Origin: an uncultured Cellvibrio sp.
GTDB taxonomy: Bacteria > Pseudomonadota > Gammaproteobacteria > Pseudomonadales > Cellvibrionaceae
Length of the DNA: 64,000 bases
Direction of reading: 5' to 3'
Assembly: GCA_946481095.1 (NCBI GenBank)
Contig: CAMLML010000002.1
Span: 1-64,000 of the forward strand
Shown: piece after piece, positions 1 through 9,239 of the stretch
Numbering within the stretch: the stretch's first letter is position 1
How the letters are laid out: every line of letters starts with the position of its first letter
The notes under the pieces: model-generated
What the model was told of the DNA's origin: nothing
What the model saw: only the letters and a program-made list of their open reading frames with translations
Databases searched by the model: none
Position numbers and translations under genes: made by a program

Positions 1-235
1 ATACTTGAGCGGCGCGAGTTTGATTGTGACGAGTGTATTTCAGCACGATTTCCAGCATTGGCGCTTCTACTTCTGCCATTACCATCTCATAAACATCGCT
101 GACATCCTGACCGTCGAGGTGCTTGAAATAATTGTCCATTGCTTGTTCAACACATCCGCGAAGGGATTGACCTTGATTGGTTGCTGTGTTGTTTGTGGTG
201 CTTTTTGCATCGGCAAAAAAAGTTGCAGTATTCAT
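1..235 (-). CDS. fis: DNA-binding protein Fis (partial, cut by window edge)
   Basis: This is the N-terminal 78 codons of the nucleoid-associated factor Fis, which bends DNA and activates rRNA and other growth-linked promoters. The reverse strand from 235 reads [14 protein letters not shown] and continues into the Fis core, including [19 protein letters not shown] and [14 protein letters not shown], the latter leading into the C-terminal helix-turn-helix that lies beyond the window. The ATG at 235-233 overlaps the dusB stop (shared ATGA, 232-235), the usual dusB-fis arrangement in gammaproteobacteria, which implies translational coupling and shared transcription. The N-terminal Thr/Asn-rich stretch before the core is variable in the family. 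Confidence 0.93.
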   Translation of the reverse strand, partial: MNTATFFADAKSTTNNTATNQGQSLRGCVEQAMDNYFKHLDGQDVSDVYEMVMAEVEAPMLEIVLKYTRHNQTRAAQV

Positions 236-1221
236 GCGGCTTGATCCTCTAGTATGAGCAGCGTTTCGAAATAATTTCGGATGCTGGTTTGTTGTTCTTC
301 TGCGTTCACTATTGCATTAAAAGTACGACGAAAGTCATCGCTATGAGGTAAGGTGTGCAAATACCAGCTCACATGTTTGCGAGCGATTCTTGGTCCCATT
401 ACTTCACCATAAAAACAATAAAGTTCCCGCAGATGGTTGAGTAAAATGTCCCTGATCTCAATCAGGGTTGGTTCGGCCAAACATTCACCTGTTTCCAGAT
501 AATGTGTAATTTCCCGAAAAATCCAGGGGCGACCTTGTGCAGCTCGCCCGATCATCACTGCTGCAGCTTTGGTGTAATCCAGAACTGCTTTTGCTTGCTG
601 AGGCGTTCTGATGTCACCATTCGCAAATACAGGAATTTTTACGGCAGAAACAACTTGGGCAATAGTGTCGTATTCTGCGTGTCCGGCAAATGCATCCTCG
701 CGCGTGCGCCCATGTAATGCCAGTGCCTGAACTCCTGCGTCTTCGGCAATTTTCGCAATACGCAATGCATTGCGACTTTCAACACTCCAACCGGTACGAC
801 ATTTCAGTGTCACAGGAACTGAAACAGCATTTACCACAGACTGCAATATTTCTGCCACTAAAGCTTCGTCTTTTAACAGAGCGGAACCAGCGGCTTTTTT
901 GCAGACTTTTTTGGCTGGGCAGCCCATGTTGATGTCAATAATTTGCGCACCCCGATCTACATTCAAGCGTGCTGCATCCGCCAGGCTTTCTGCATCTCCT
1001 CCGGCAATTTGAACCACAATAGGTTCAACTTCGTCGGTGTGATCCATACGTAAACTGCTTTTGCGACTATTCCACATCTGGCTATCGGCAATCAGCATTT
1101 CCGAGACTACCATCCCGGCTCCCAAGCGACGGCAAAGACGCCGAAATGGAAGATCGGTAACACCCGCCATGGGAGCGAGTACAACAGGGTTCTCTATTTG
1201 ATATGGGCCAATTTGAAACAC
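232..1221 (-). CDS. dusB: tRNA-dihydrouridine synthase B
   Basis: This FMN-dependent enzyme reduces uridine to dihydrouridine in the D-loop of tRNAs. The 329-residue protein has the expected length and the Dus TIM-barrel signatures in order: [12 protein letters not shown] near the N terminus, [19 protein letters not shown] with the catalytic cysteine in GCP, a CRTGW motif, [13 protein letters not shown], the flavin-phosphate loop FANGDI, and [14 protein letters not shown]. It is followed directly by fis with a 4-nt overlap. Upstream it is separated from the DUF3426 gene by the diheme lipoprotein gene, which is not part of this block in the pseudomonads I know. A promoter for dusB-fis must therefore lie in 1222-1397 unless transcription reads through the stem-loop at 1367-1392. 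Confidence 0.96.
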   Translation of the reverse strand: MFQIGPYQIENPVVLAPMAGVTDLPFRRLCRRLGAGMVVSEMLIADSQMWNSRKSSLRMDHTDEVEPIVVQIAGGDAESLADAARLNVDRGAQIIDINMGCPAKKVCKKAAGSALLKDEALVAEILQSVVNAVSVPVTLKCRTGWSVESRNALRIAKIAEDAGVQALALHGRTREDAFAGHAEYDTIAQVVSAVKIPVFANGDIRTPQQAKAVLDYTKAAAVMIGRAAQGRPWIFREITHYLETGECLAEPTLIEIRDILLNHLRELYCFYGEVMGPRIARKHVSWYLHTLPHSDDFRRTFNAIVNAEEQQTSIRNYFETLLILEDQAA

Positions 1222-1366
1222 GGATAATCGCGCGGGCGCTTGCGTAAAAGGGTCGCCATCATACCCGTTTGATAGGGGGGTTGGAACCGTATAACAACAA
1301 AAAATGACGTTTTTTTAAGCAGATTTTCAGTTGATTTTTTGGTCGATATGGGGCAGTGAATTGTGT

Positions 1367-1392
1367 AAACGGGAGTCGAAAAACTCCCGTTT
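1367..1392 (-). terminator. Stem-loop between diheme lipoprotein gene and dusB
   Basis: A perfect 10-bp inverted repeat (AAACGGGAGT / ACTCCCGTTT) with a 6-nt loop lies 5 nt past the stop of the leftward lipoprotein gene. On the reverse strand the stem ends in GTTT but is not followed by a long T tract, so it may be a weak Rho-independent terminator or a 3'-end stabilising hairpin. Confidence 0.5.
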
Positions 1393-1397
1393 GAAAC

Positions 1398-1943
1398 TCA
1401 ATTAACAGTAATTTTTCCGTTGGTCGCGCCATGACAACCATTGCAGCCGCCGCCAGTGATTAATCCTGGCATGGTATGTCGCAGGCCATCTTTGTCTTCC
1501 ACTACAACATCCACGCCATCAACCAATGGGCCACCCTGAACAAACAAACCGGGTACGCTGGCAGTAGTATAGAAATTACCGCATTTGTCAGTTACCAAAG
1601 TAGCAACAACAGTGTTTGTGTTATGTGCGTACAAAAACACTGTTGCGTTCGGATTTCCGGAAGTTGAATTTTTATAAATGGTACCTGCTACTGTAAATGC
1701 AGTAGCTGAACCGCCAGCGGTGTGGCAAGTCAGACAACTTTGTCCAACCCTGTGAGAGGTATTATTGCGCGTACTGATGGCGCTGCCCTGAGTGTTGTTG
1801 CATGAAACGATGCTGGGGCTGGATGATGTGCTGGTAGTACTGGTACTGCTTTGTTCGCTGCCCCCTCCATTTCCTCCGCCCCCGCCTCCACCACCACAAG
1901 CTGTGAGCAGTACAAAAATACCCAGTGCGATTGGTCGAAACAT
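1398..1943 (-). CDS. Predicted diheme c-type lipoprotein
   Basis: The product is a 181-residue lipoprotein. It begins MFRPIALGIFVLLTACGGGG, where LTAC is a lipobox, followed by a run of glycines and a Ser/Thr-rich linker. Two CXXCH haem-binding motifs are visible: CLTCH in the middle (preceded by HRVGQ) and CNGCH ten residues from the C terminus. A diheme periplasmic electron carrier is the natural reading; the redox partner is unknown. The ATG at 1943 was chosen over an upstream start at 1967 because TTGGAG lies about 7 nt ahead of it and it places the signal peptide correctly. The gene sits between the DUF3426 gene and dusB, which are normally adjacent, so it looks like a local insertion. 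It is not assigned to a named family. Confidence 0.75.
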   Translation of the reverse strand: MFRPIALGIFVLLTACGGGGGGGGNGGGSEQSSTSTTSTSSSPSIVSCNNTQGSAISTRNNTSHRVGQSCLTCHTAGGSATAFTVAGTIYKNSTSGNPNATVFLYAHNTNTVVATLVTDKCGNFYTTASVPGLFVQGGPLVDGVDVVVEDKDGLRHTMPGLITGGGCNGCHGATNGKITVN

Positions 1944-2052
1944 GAATAAGCTCCAATTGATGTCCAATTATTGGATGGAGTCTAGCGCCAAAATAGTAGT
2001 GGTGCAGATAAATTCCGAAAACTGTGATCTGTGAAGTGTTTTCTGCCAGATC

Positions 2053-3720
2053 CTAGAGAACATCCATTTTGTAGTTATCGACTTGAGGGTCTTTGATTTC
2101 AAGAATCAAATGTATGGGTTGCATGCTGGGCATGATTTTTTTGCCGGCCAATTCCCCGCCAAGATAATCTTTGGGGGTAAATCGGCGGGAAGCTTTAATC
2201 TGGCCGTCCATATCACTGAAGCTGAGTAACAAATCAGGAAAAGGTTGTTCAAATCCGGCTTTATTAAGGAGCATGACATCAACCTGCAGTGCTTGCTCGA
2301 TTTCATCATGTGGGCGTACAACAAGATCGTAAGTCACGATTTGTTTTTTATCGACCAGTATGGGTAATTGGCAACCGAATAAAGGGCAGGCAATAGCATA
2401 TAAATTACGATAGGGTTGAATTCGCGCGTAATGATCAAATCGGAAATAAGCCAGTTGTGCTATCAATGCTGTCAATGCCAGCAGAGTCATCACTGGCCAC
2501 AACATCCGGAAATACCAGTGGCGAATATTATTGCCAGCAAATTCCAGTGGCGCCGGGATGATATTTTTAAGGAGTCCTGCACGTGAACCGTCATAGGAGC
2601 GAATTTTGGGTTCTATTTTAAGTTGGCGTTTATTGGCTGCCTCATCAAAATCATCATCATGAAAAATACCGGCAACAGGGATGGCATTAATGATTTCTTC
2701 TTTTTCTTCTACAACTGATTCACCGAGAGGTTTGGCGGTTGGCATTTTTCTTAATTCATCACTCAATTCCAGTTCTTTGGAGGATGAGTGTGATGAAGCA
2801 TGTGCAGGTTTTGCCGACGCTGTTTTTTCTTCGGCCGCAAAATTAAATACCAGATTATTTTTTGTATTTTGTTGTGTGGGCGCAGGTACAGGTGCTTTGG
2901 CAACTTGTGTTTTTACAATGCCAATCTGCGGTATATCGTCATCGTCATCAATTAAATTTTCTGCCCAGGATTCATCAGAGTTATCTTTGATAACTTTTTT
3001 CTCATCGACAATTTTGCGGTCAAATAACGAAGTAGCCTGCACCTGGGTCTCCAGATCCATAAAACCATCAAACTCATAGCGTGAGCCACCGCCTTCCATG
3101 TCATCACTGATGAGGACATCGTCGTCGTCGGATAATTTTGATAAAGGTTTTTTCAGGCTGGTGGATTTGGGTACAGGTTTTGGTTCTGTGATTTTGGGTG
3201 TTGGCTTGGATGCTGTTTTTGCTGAAGGTGTCAGTTCAGCTTTTGTATTGATGCTGGTGTCTCGCGGGGTAGTAACAGGTTTTGCGGTCTGATTTGCCAA
3301 ACCTGAATTTGCCGCTGTTTTTTGCGGCGCAGTTTTTACATCAGTTGTTTTAACAGGTTTGGCTGGTTCGATTTTTGTATTTTCTTTTGCTGCATTTGTT
3401 TTGGGAGCAACAGCTGTTGGTTTTGAATTATTTTTGTTAACAAAAGGTTCTATCAACGAGGGTTCCTTTTTGATCGGCTTTGCCGACATTTCTTTTGCTG
3501 GAGTTTCTTTTTTTGTGGTTTCTTTTTTGATTGCAGCCTCGGGTGCAGGTTTGGTTACCAAACTTGATTGTGCTTTAAATACATGCAGGCAGGAGCCACA
3601 ACGCACCGCACCTTTGGCAGAGTCCAATTGTGCTTCGGTAATACGGAACGCTGTGCCGCATTTTGGGCAGCGCGTCACCATAGACTGTTGAGTTGAAGCA
3701 ATTGTCATCTTCTGTTGCAT
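2053..3720 (-). CDS. Zinc-ribbon (MJ0042-type) and DUF3426 membrane protein
   Basis: This conserved hypothetical protein lies downstream of prmA in the pseudomonad gene order. Counting from the ATG at 3720 (555 residues), an N-terminal zinc ribbon has two CXXC pairs (Cys18/21 and Cys41/44, in CPKCGTAFR and VRCGSC). A long Lys/Pro/Ala/Thr-rich, low-complexity cytoplasmic region of about 330 residues with acidic DDDD patches follows. A single membrane helix lies near residues 405-426 (MLWPVMTLLALTALIAQLAY), and a C-terminal periplasmic DUF3426 domain contains the pair CPLFGC. The start is uncertain: a GTG at 3738 and ATGs at 3708 and 3681 are also in frame, and none has a strong ribosome-binding site. 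The linker is unusually long. Function is unknown. Confidence 0.85.
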   Translation of the reverse strand: MQQKMTIASTQQSMVTRCPKCGTAFRITEAQLDSAKGAVRCGSCLHVFKAQSSLVTKPAPEAAIKKETTKKETPAKEMSAKPIKKEPSLIEPFVNKNNSKPTAVAPKTNAAKENTKIEPAKPVKTTDVKTAPQKTAANSGLANQTAKPVTTPRDTSINTKAELTPSAKTASKPTPKITEPKPVPKSTSLKKPLSKLSDDDDVLISDDMEGGGSRYEFDGFMDLETQVQATSLFDRKIVDEKKVIKDNSDESWAENLIDDDDDIPQIGIVKTQVAKAPVPAPTQQNTKNNLVFNFAAEEKTASAKPAHASSHSSSKELELSDELRKMPTAKPLGESVVEEKEEIINAIPVAGIFHDDDFDEAANKRQLKIEPKIRSYDGSRAGLLKNIIPAPLEFAGNNIRHWYFRMLWPVMTLLALTALIAQLAYFRFDHYARIQPYRNLYAIACPLFGCQLPILVDKKQIVTYDLVVRPHDEIEQALQVDVMLLNKAGFEQPFPDLLLSFSDMDGQIKASRRFTPKDYLGGELAGKKIMPSMQPIHLILEIKDPQVDNYKMDVL

Positions 3721-3783
3721 CCGATCTGTGAGCCACACTGCCTGAATTCTAGCACAGGCTGGACAATGCTAAGTATGTAAGAA

Positions 3784-4665
3784 TTAACGAATTTTTACAG
3801 CAGTTAATCTGACCCATTCTTCTTTTTCGGCAACAGGGTCAAATACAAACCAGTTTTCGTAAGCTTTTATTACTGTTTGGGCTTGTGTAGTCAGTATCCC
3901 TGATAGGCAAATTTTGCCTCCGATTTTTGTCATGCCACTCAAAACAGGCGCCAGTTCAGCCAATGGGCCAGCCAAAATATTCGCCAGCATCACATCAACT
4001 TCAACATCAGGGCAATCGACTGGTAAATAAACCGGCATGGCGTTATCCGCCAGATTATTGCGTTTGGCGTTGTCGGCTGTCGCCAGTAATGCCTGTGGAT
4101 CTATATCTACGCCTATGACTTTTTTGGCTCCCAACAATAGTGTGGCAATACCCAAAATGCCGGAGCCGCATCCGTAATCGACTACATCAAGTCCGCTGAA
4201 ATCCTGCTGATCAATCCATTGCATACACAAAAAAGTAGTGGGGTGGGTTCCTGTACCAAAAGCCAAACCGGGATCCAGCATCAGGTTGATTTTTTCTGGC
4301 TCGGGTGGTTGTTGCCAACTGGGGCAAATCCAAAGCCGTTCACCGCAGCAAATAGCATGATAGTGTGTCATCCATTCGCGTTCCCAATCCTTGTCCTCCA
4401 ATAACTCCCATGCATGCTCGGGTAATTTGTTGCCGAATCGCTTCTCGGCTGTAGCCACGGTTTGTGCAGTGTTGATATTCGCATCAAACAAACCGGTAAT
4501 TTTTACGTTATCCCAAAGTGGTGTTTCACCCAAACCCGGTTCAAGAATCGGTTGATCAGCGTTGTCCTGCAAGGTTACCGATGCTGCACCACTGGCAAGC
4601 AGTGAGTTTTCCAGTGATGCAACATATTTTCGGGGTGCGATCACTTTTAATTGAAGCCAGGGCAT
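3784..4665 (-). CDS. prmA: Ribosomal protein L11 methyltransferase
   Basis: PrmA trimethylates ribosomal protein L11 using S-adenosylmethionine. The 293-residue product starting MPWLQLKVIAPRKYV matches the E. coli protein in length and start. The N-terminal L11-recognition domain is followed by a class I methyltransferase fold with LMLDPGLAFGTGTHPTT, the SAM loop VVDYGCGSGILGIA, VIGVDIDPQAL, and the catalytic-site motif VMLANILAGPL. The open frame extends 25 codons upstream to 4740, but that extension runs through a strong terminator hairpin (4702-4727), so ATG 4665 is preferred. Downstream is the DUF3426 gene. Confidence 0.96.
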   Translation of the reverse strand: MPWLQLKVIAPRKYVASLENSLLASGAASVTLQDNADQPILEPGLGETPLWDNVKITGLFDANINTAQTVATAEKRFGNKLPEHAWELLEDKDWEREWMTHYHAICCGERLWICPSWQQPPEPEKINLMLDPGLAFGTGTHPTTFLCMQWIDQQDFSGLDVVDYGCGSGILGIATLLLGAKKVIGVDIDPQALLATADNAKRNNLADNAMPVYLPVDCPDVEVDVMLANILAGPLAELAPVLSGMTKIGGKICLSGILTTQAQTVIKAYENWFVFDPVAEKEEWVRLTAVKIR

Positions 4666-4689
4666 GTGAGTTACCAGATTTGTTGCATC

Positions 4690-4727
4690 AAAAAATAAAA
4701 CGCCCCAGTGTTCTGCAACACTGGGGC
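4690..4727 (-). terminator. Strong terminator hairpin between accC and prmA
   Basis: An 11-bp perfect stem (GCCCCAGTGTT / AACACTGGGGC, 4702-4712 and 4717-4727) closes a 4-nt loop. Read leftward it is followed by GTTTTATTTTTT, an ideal U tract. It lies between the accC stop (4743) and prmA ATG (4665) and should end most accBC transcripts. Read rightward it is followed only by TGGTTTTTAT. Confidence 0.85.
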
Positions 4728-4742
4728 TGGTTTTTATCAAAA

Positions 4743-6083
4743 TTACTCGGCGAGTTTTTTCTCAAGATAATGGATATTTACCCCACCTTTGCGGAAGGCT
4801 TCGTCGCGAACCAGCATTTGTTGTAATGGAATATTGGTGCGAATGCCATCGACAATGGTTTCATCCAACGCGTTACGCATACGATTCAGTGCGATTTCGC
4901 GTGTATCACCAAAGGTAATAATTTTTGCGATCATCGAATCATAATTGGGTGGAACTGTGTAACCGTTATAGAGATGTGAATCAACACGCACACCCAATCC
5001 ACCGGGCGCATGGAAACCTTTAACCAAACCTGCGCAGGGCATAAACGTTTTAGGATCTTCTGCGTTGATACGACATTCAAACGAATGACCTTTGATGACT
5101 ATGTCAGATTGTTTAATTGACAACGGCAAGCCGGAACAAACGCGAATCTGTTCTTTGATTAAATCGATACCTGTCACCATTTCGGAAACCGGATGCTCAA
5201 CCTGAATACGTGTATTCATTTCGATGAAATAAAAACGCCCGTCTTCATACAAAAATTCAAAAGTACCTGCGCCTTTATAACCAATATCGATACAGGCTTT
5301 TACACAAGCAGCATAAGTTGCTTCGCGAACATCTTGTGGAATTCCTGGTGCTGGTGCTTCTTCCAATACTTTTTGATGACGACGTTGCAGTGAGCAATCG
5401 CGGTCACCCAAATGAATCGCATGACCTTGACCATCCGATAAAATTTGTACTTCAACGTGACGTGGATTTTGCAAAAACTTTTCCATATACACTGTGCCAT
5501 CACCAAAAGCAGCTTTGGCTTCTGCCTGGGTAATGTGGATGGAGTTAATTAATGCAGCTTCTGTGTGCACCACACGCATTCCGCGACCACCGCCACCTGC
5601 TGCTGCTTTAATGATCACGGGGTAACCAATGCGTTTACCGATTTTCAAACATTCTTCAGCATCTTCCGGTAAGGGACCATCTGACCCGGGTACTGTTGGA
5701 ACGCCAGCTTTTTTCATTGCTTTGATGGCTTCTACTTTATCGCCCATCATGCGAATCACATCAGGGTCTGGCCCGATAAAGGTGAAACCGCTTTTTTGTA
5801 CGCGTTCAGCGAAGTCGGCATTTTCTGCGAGAAAACCGTAACCGGGATGCACAGCTTCTGCATCGGTAATTTCCATCGCTGCAATAATCGCGGGAACATT
5901 AAGATAACTTTTGGGTGATGGGTTAGGGCCGATACAAACAGATTCATCTGCAAGGCGAACGTGTTTTAAATCGCGGTCAACTTGTGAATGGACAGCAACT
6001 GTCTGGATGCCCATTTCTTTACAGGCGCGCAACACTCGCAGAGCAATTTCACCACGATTGGCGATCAGGATTTTTTGAAACAT
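4743..6083 (-). CDS. accC: Acetyl-CoA carboxylase, biotin carboxylase subunit
   Basis: AccC carboxylates the biotin carried on AccB with ATP and bicarbonate, the first half-reaction of malonyl-CoA synthesis for fatty acids. The 446-residue length is standard. The biotin-carboxylase N-terminal domain starts [20 protein letters not shown]. The ATP-grasp domain has the glycine-rich loop [14 protein letters not shown], then [20 protein letters not shown], and the metal- and biotin-site motifs [18 protein letters not shown] and [15 protein letters not shown]. The C-terminal domain ends in the usual HYLEKKLAE. accC follows accB by 57 nt in the same direction, the normal accBC operon, and is closed by the hairpin at 4690-4727. 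Confidence 0.98.
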   Translation of the reverse strand: MFQKILIANRGEIALRVLRACKEMGIQTVAVHSQVDRDLKHVRLADESVCIGPNPSPKSYLNVPAIIAAMEITDAEAVHPGYGFLAENADFAERVQKSGFTFIGPDPDVIRMMGDKVEAIKAMKKAGVPTVPGSDGPLPEDAEECLKIGKRIGYPVIIKAAAGGGGRGMRVVHTEAALINSIHITQAEAKAAFGDGTVYMEKFLQNPRHVEVQILSDGQGHAIHLGDRDCSLQRRHQKVLEEAPAPGIPQDVREATYAACVKACIDIGYKGAGTFEFLYEDGRFYFIEMNTRIQVEHPVSEMVTGIDLIKEQIRVCSGLPLSIKQSDIVIKGHSFECRINAEDPKTFMPCAGLVKGFHAPGGLGVRVDSHLYNGYTVPPNYDSMIAKIITFGDTREIALNRMRNALDETIVDGIRTNIPLQQMLVRDEAFRKGGVNIHYLEKKLAE

Positions 6084-6140
6084 AAATCAGTTCCTCAGTG
6101 TGCTATTTGTTTAGCGCAAAAAAATGTTTAGCGCGAATAA

Positions 6141-6605
6141 TTAAACAATTGTCACCAAGGGTTGATCGAATTCGACGGGGCCGCCATCGTCTACCAGGAT
6201 AGCTTCGATGGTGCCAGCTTTGTCAGCCTGGATTTGATTCATCATTTTCATGGCTTCGATGATACAAATCACATCGCCTACTTTGACTTGTGAGCCAACT
6301 TCTATAAATGACGGGGTGCCTGGACTGGGTGAGCGATAAAAAGTGCCGACCATAGGTGATTTCACCAGATGTCCACTGGTGGCAGGTGCAGCAGAACTGG
6401 TGGCTGCAGCAGCGACTGGTGCTACTGATGCAGGCGCAGGCGCTGCTACCGGAGCTGGAGCATAGTTCATGCTTGGTGCAAAAAATTGGGTGCCGGTTGG
6501 GTTGCGTGCGATGCGCACGGATTCTTCGCCTTCTTTGATTTCAAGTTCACCCAAATTGGACTCTTCCAACATTTCGATGAGTTTTTTAATTTTGCGAATA
6601 TCCAT
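6141..6605 (-). CDS. accB: Biotin carboxyl carrier protein of acetyl-CoA carboxylase
   Basis: AccB carries the biotin that shuttles carboxyl groups between biotin carboxylase and carboxyltransferase. The 154-residue product has an N-terminal region [17 protein letters not shown], an Ala/Pro-rich flexible linker in the middle, and a C-terminal biotinyl domain with [16 protein letters not shown] and the biotin-attachment motif EAMKMMN (the first K is biotinylated). ATG 6605 is preceded by AGAGGTCTC on the reverse strand. It heads the accBC pair, 43 nt downstream of aroQ. Confidence 0.97.
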   Translation of the reverse strand: MDIRKIKKLIEMLEESNLGELEIKEGEESVRIARNPTGTQFFAPSMNYAPAPVAAPAPASVAPVAAAATSSAAPATSGHLVKSPMVGTFYRSPSPGTPSFIEVGSQVKVGDVICIIEAMKMMNQIQADKAGTIEAILVDDGGPVEFDQPLVTIV

Positions 6606-6648
6606 AGAGACCTCTATTTGTTAACAAGGAGTTAGTTGTTGTAAATGT

Positions 6649-7092
6649 TCAGGAGTGAGAAAGTTTGTGTATTGCGGCTTGCAAACCCAGGTAATAACTT
6701 TGTGCGCCGAAGCCACAAATGACACCTTGGGCAATATCTGAAAAATAAGAGTGGTGACGAAAAGCTTCTCGTTTATGTACGTTGGATAAATGAATTTCAA
6801 TAAAAGGAATATCGACACCGGTCAGCGCGTCCCGCAGGGCAACACTGGTATGGGTAAATGCAGCAGGGTTAATCAAAATAAAATCGACACCTTCTTTGCG
6901 TGCATCGTGAATCCGGTCAATCAATTCATATTCCGCATTACTTTGTAATGTCAAAAGATGGTGTCCGGCTTCCCTTGCGGTTTGCGATAGTTGCTGATTG
7001 ATCTCATCAAGGCTGGCTACACCATAAATGCCAGGCTCACGTGAACCAAGCAGATTCAGGTTGGGGCCATGAAGTACCAAAATGGTTGCCAT
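6649..7092 (-). CDS. aroQ: Type II 3-dehydroquinate dehydratase
   Basis: AroQ performs step three of the shikimate pathway, dehydrating 3-dehydroquinate to 3-dehydroshikimate. The 147-residue product is family length and begins [20 protein letters not shown], with the catalytic arginine and tyrosine segment SREPGIYG. It continues with [33 protein letters not shown] and the C-terminal [20 protein letters not shown], which holds the catalytic histidine. The order dsbD-aroQ-accB-accC is the pseudomonad arrangement. Confidence 0.97.
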   Translation of the reverse strand: MATILVLHGPNLNLLGSREPGIYGVASLDEINQQLSQTAREAGHHLLTLQSNAEYELIDRIHDARKEGVDFILINPAAFTHTSVALRDALTGVDIPFIEIHLSNVHKREAFRHHSYFSDIAQGVICGFGAQSYYLGLQAAIHKLSHS

Positions 7093-7190
7093 TCTCAGTA
7101 ATCCTGTTGTTAATTTCGGGTATCGTCAAGCGACACGAAAAGGAAGAAGAAGTTCAACCAACCATGGTCAAAGTGCGGCGAGTTTGCCGG

Positions 7191-7221
7191 AAAAAGAACG
7201 TGCTGTCCACGTTGACAGCAC
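7191..7221 (-). terminator. Probable terminator downstream of dsbD
   Basis: A perfect 8-bp stem (GTGCTGTC / GACAGCAC, 7200-7207 and 7214-7221) with a 6-nt loop lies 82-103 nt after the dsbD stop. On the reverse strand it is followed by GTTCTTTTT. Confidence 0.6.
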
Positions 7222-7302
7222 AATTTCTTTCAGATATGAGGAGATGCCAGCAGGATTGCAGAAGTTGGCTTTTTGATCAGCAAACTTATGAGGATATTGG
7301 CG

Positions 7303-9078
7303 TCATTGGCCTTTTTTGCCGGATAACGCCTCCAGAACTATGTCTTTTGTCAGTATTTGCGGCAATACATCCGCTTTCCCTGCACGATTGGCGGGGAAGT
7401 AGAGATATAAAGGTACGCCACTGCGACCATACTCTTGTAAAACAGCGGTGATTTTCGGGTCGGAGTTGGTCCAGTCACCCTTTAATGTAGCAACTTCATA
7501 TTGATCAAAAGCGGCACTTATATCGTCTGTATCCAGCACGGCTTTTTCGTTGGCCATACAGGTGATACACCAATCAGCAGTGAAATCGATAAAGACAGCA
7601 CGGCCATCCGCACGTAATGAATCAACCAGTTCAGGGCTATAAGGCTGCCAGCGAGATACTTCCTGGCTGTCCTTGAATTGGTTCCAGGGGATATAAAAAG
7701 CAGTAAGAAAGCTCAGCAAAATCAGCAAGCGTTTCAAGTGTAGTTTCCAGTTACTGGTGTATTGCGTGGTCAACCAACAAGCGAAGGCTATGAAGACGCC
7801 GCCCATTACCAAGGCTGCCATACCAGTAGTACTGGTTTGACGGCCGTAAACCCAAACCAGCCAAACCACTGCTATGTAGATGGGGAAGGCCAGGAATTCT
7901 TTCAGGGTTTCCATCCATTGGCCGGGTTGCGGCAAACGATTGGCTAATGCAGGTATGTAGCACAGCAAGAGTAGGGGAAATGCCATGCCAAATCCCAATG
8001 CGATGAATACCAGTAGGCCAATATGGAAGGGTTGGGATAAGGCAAAGCCCAATGCTGTTCCCATGAAGGGAGCCGTGCAGGGGCTGGCAACAACAGCTGC
8101 CAATACACCGGTAAAGAAAGAGCCTTGATAACCGGACTTGGTCGTAAGCCCTTGCCCAACACCCATCAGGCTGCCGCCTATATTCAGTAAACCTGAAAGG
8201 CTTAAGCCTATGATGAAAAACAAGTAAGCCAGCGTAGCAACAAGCCCTGGAGATTGGAGTTGGAATCCCCAGCCCACTTGTTTGCCGCCTTCGCGCACCA
8301 GCAGAATCAACGCTGCGAAAGCAACAAATGACACGACAATTCCCATGGTATACACCCATCCATGCGCCACCAGATGTTGTCGGTCAGAACCGGCAAGATG
8401 CATAACCTTTAGGGATAAAACGGGGAATACACAGGGCATGAGATTCAAAATAATGCCGCCTAAAAATGCAAAGAGTATGGCTTGCCACAAAAATCCGGAT
8501 GAGTATTCAGTTGTGTCTGCTGGCGGATTGGTTTGTGATGTTTGTTTGCTGGCAGGAATATCCGGCGACTGGATTTGCTCGGGGGTGGCAACGGCAACAG
8601 TTTGTTTTTTGGCATCAACCCACAAATTCAATTTTTGTGGTGGATAACAAAGCCCCGCTTCCGCGCAGCCCTGATATTCCACTTTCAATGCGAAAGGATT
8701 GGTTTTATCTGACAGGTCAATGGTTGCTGTGATCTCATGGTAATGAACGGAAGTCTCCCTGCCAAAAATTTCGTCGAATTTCATCTTTCCCTGAGGGTAT
8801 TGGGCAGTCAGCGGGGTTTTATCCAGCAGCAGGAATTTGAATCTTTCTTCGTAAAGGTAATAACCTTCGGCGATAGTCCAGTGAAGTAAAAGCTGCTGGT
8901 TGAGTATTTGGTAATCAAGCACATAAGCCTGATCTACGGGCAGGAAATCATCATTGATCACAACAACTTTTGATGCGCTGTTGCTATTAGGGCTGGAAAA
9001 TAATGCATCAGCAAGGCTGATATTCCAACTTGTGCCCAGAGCTAAAAAACAAATCAATTGTAAAAAAAAAGATTTCAT
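7303..9078 (-). CDS. dsbD: Thiol:disulfide interchange protein DsbD
   Basis: DsbD moves electrons from cytoplasmic thioredoxin across the inner membrane to periplasmic reductants used in disulfide isomerisation and cytochrome c maturation. All three modules are present in 591 residues: a signal peptide (to about residue 24) with an N-terminal periplasmic domain carrying Cys138 and Cys144 (QGCAEAGLCYPP); a central membrane domain of about eight helices with the redox cysteines Cys216 (LMPCVFPV) and Cys334 (ASPCTAPF); and a C-terminal thioredoxin-like domain with Cys504 and Cys507 in ADWCITC. It is transcribed toward aroQ but is probably a separate unit because of the hairpin at 7191-7221. Confidence 0.97.
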   Translation of the reverse strand: MKSFFLQLICFLALGTSWNISLADALFSSPNSNSASKVVVINDDFLPVDQAYVLDYQILNQQLLLHWTIAEGYYLYEERFKFLLLDKTPLTAQYPQGKMKFDEIFGRETSVHYHEITATIDLSDKTNPFALKVEYQGCAEAGLCYPPQKLNLWVDAKKQTVAVATPEQIQSPDIPASKQTSQTNPPADTTEYSSGFLWQAILFAFLGGIILNLMPCVFPVLSLKVMHLAGSDRQHLVAHGWVYTMGIVVSFVAFAALILLVREGGKQVGWGFQLQSPGLVATLAYLFFIIGLSLSGLLNIGGSLMGVGQGLTTKSGYQGSFFTGVLAAVVASPCTAPFMGTALGFALSQPFHIGLLVFIALGFGMAFPLLLLCYIPALANRLPQPGQWMETLKEFLAFPIYIAVVWLVWVYGRQTSTTGMAALVMGGVFIAFACWLTTQYTSNWKLHLKRLLILLSFLTAFYIPWNQFKDSQEVSRWQPYSPELVDSLRADGRAVFIDFTADWCITCMANEKAVLDTDDISAAFDQYEVATLKGDWTNSDPKITAVLQEYGRSGVPLYLYFPANRAGKADVLPQILTKDIVLEALSGKKGQ

Positions 9079-9239
9079 AGGTATCTCTAAAAGACTATTA
9101 ACTGAAAATTACAGTAAGATGGCCCCCAACTGCGAGCTGTGATTCTACCTTGTTACTGCTTGCCTCGACCTTAATTCAAGCTTAACCCTGTCACAGAATA
9201 GCAAATTCCATCAGAGGTTAAGCTGGTTTGTTGTGAGAA

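Noticed and set aside
7751..8359. 202-codon frame in another frame of dsbD
   Set aside because: It has no protein-family features and overlaps the well-conserved DsbD membrane domain.
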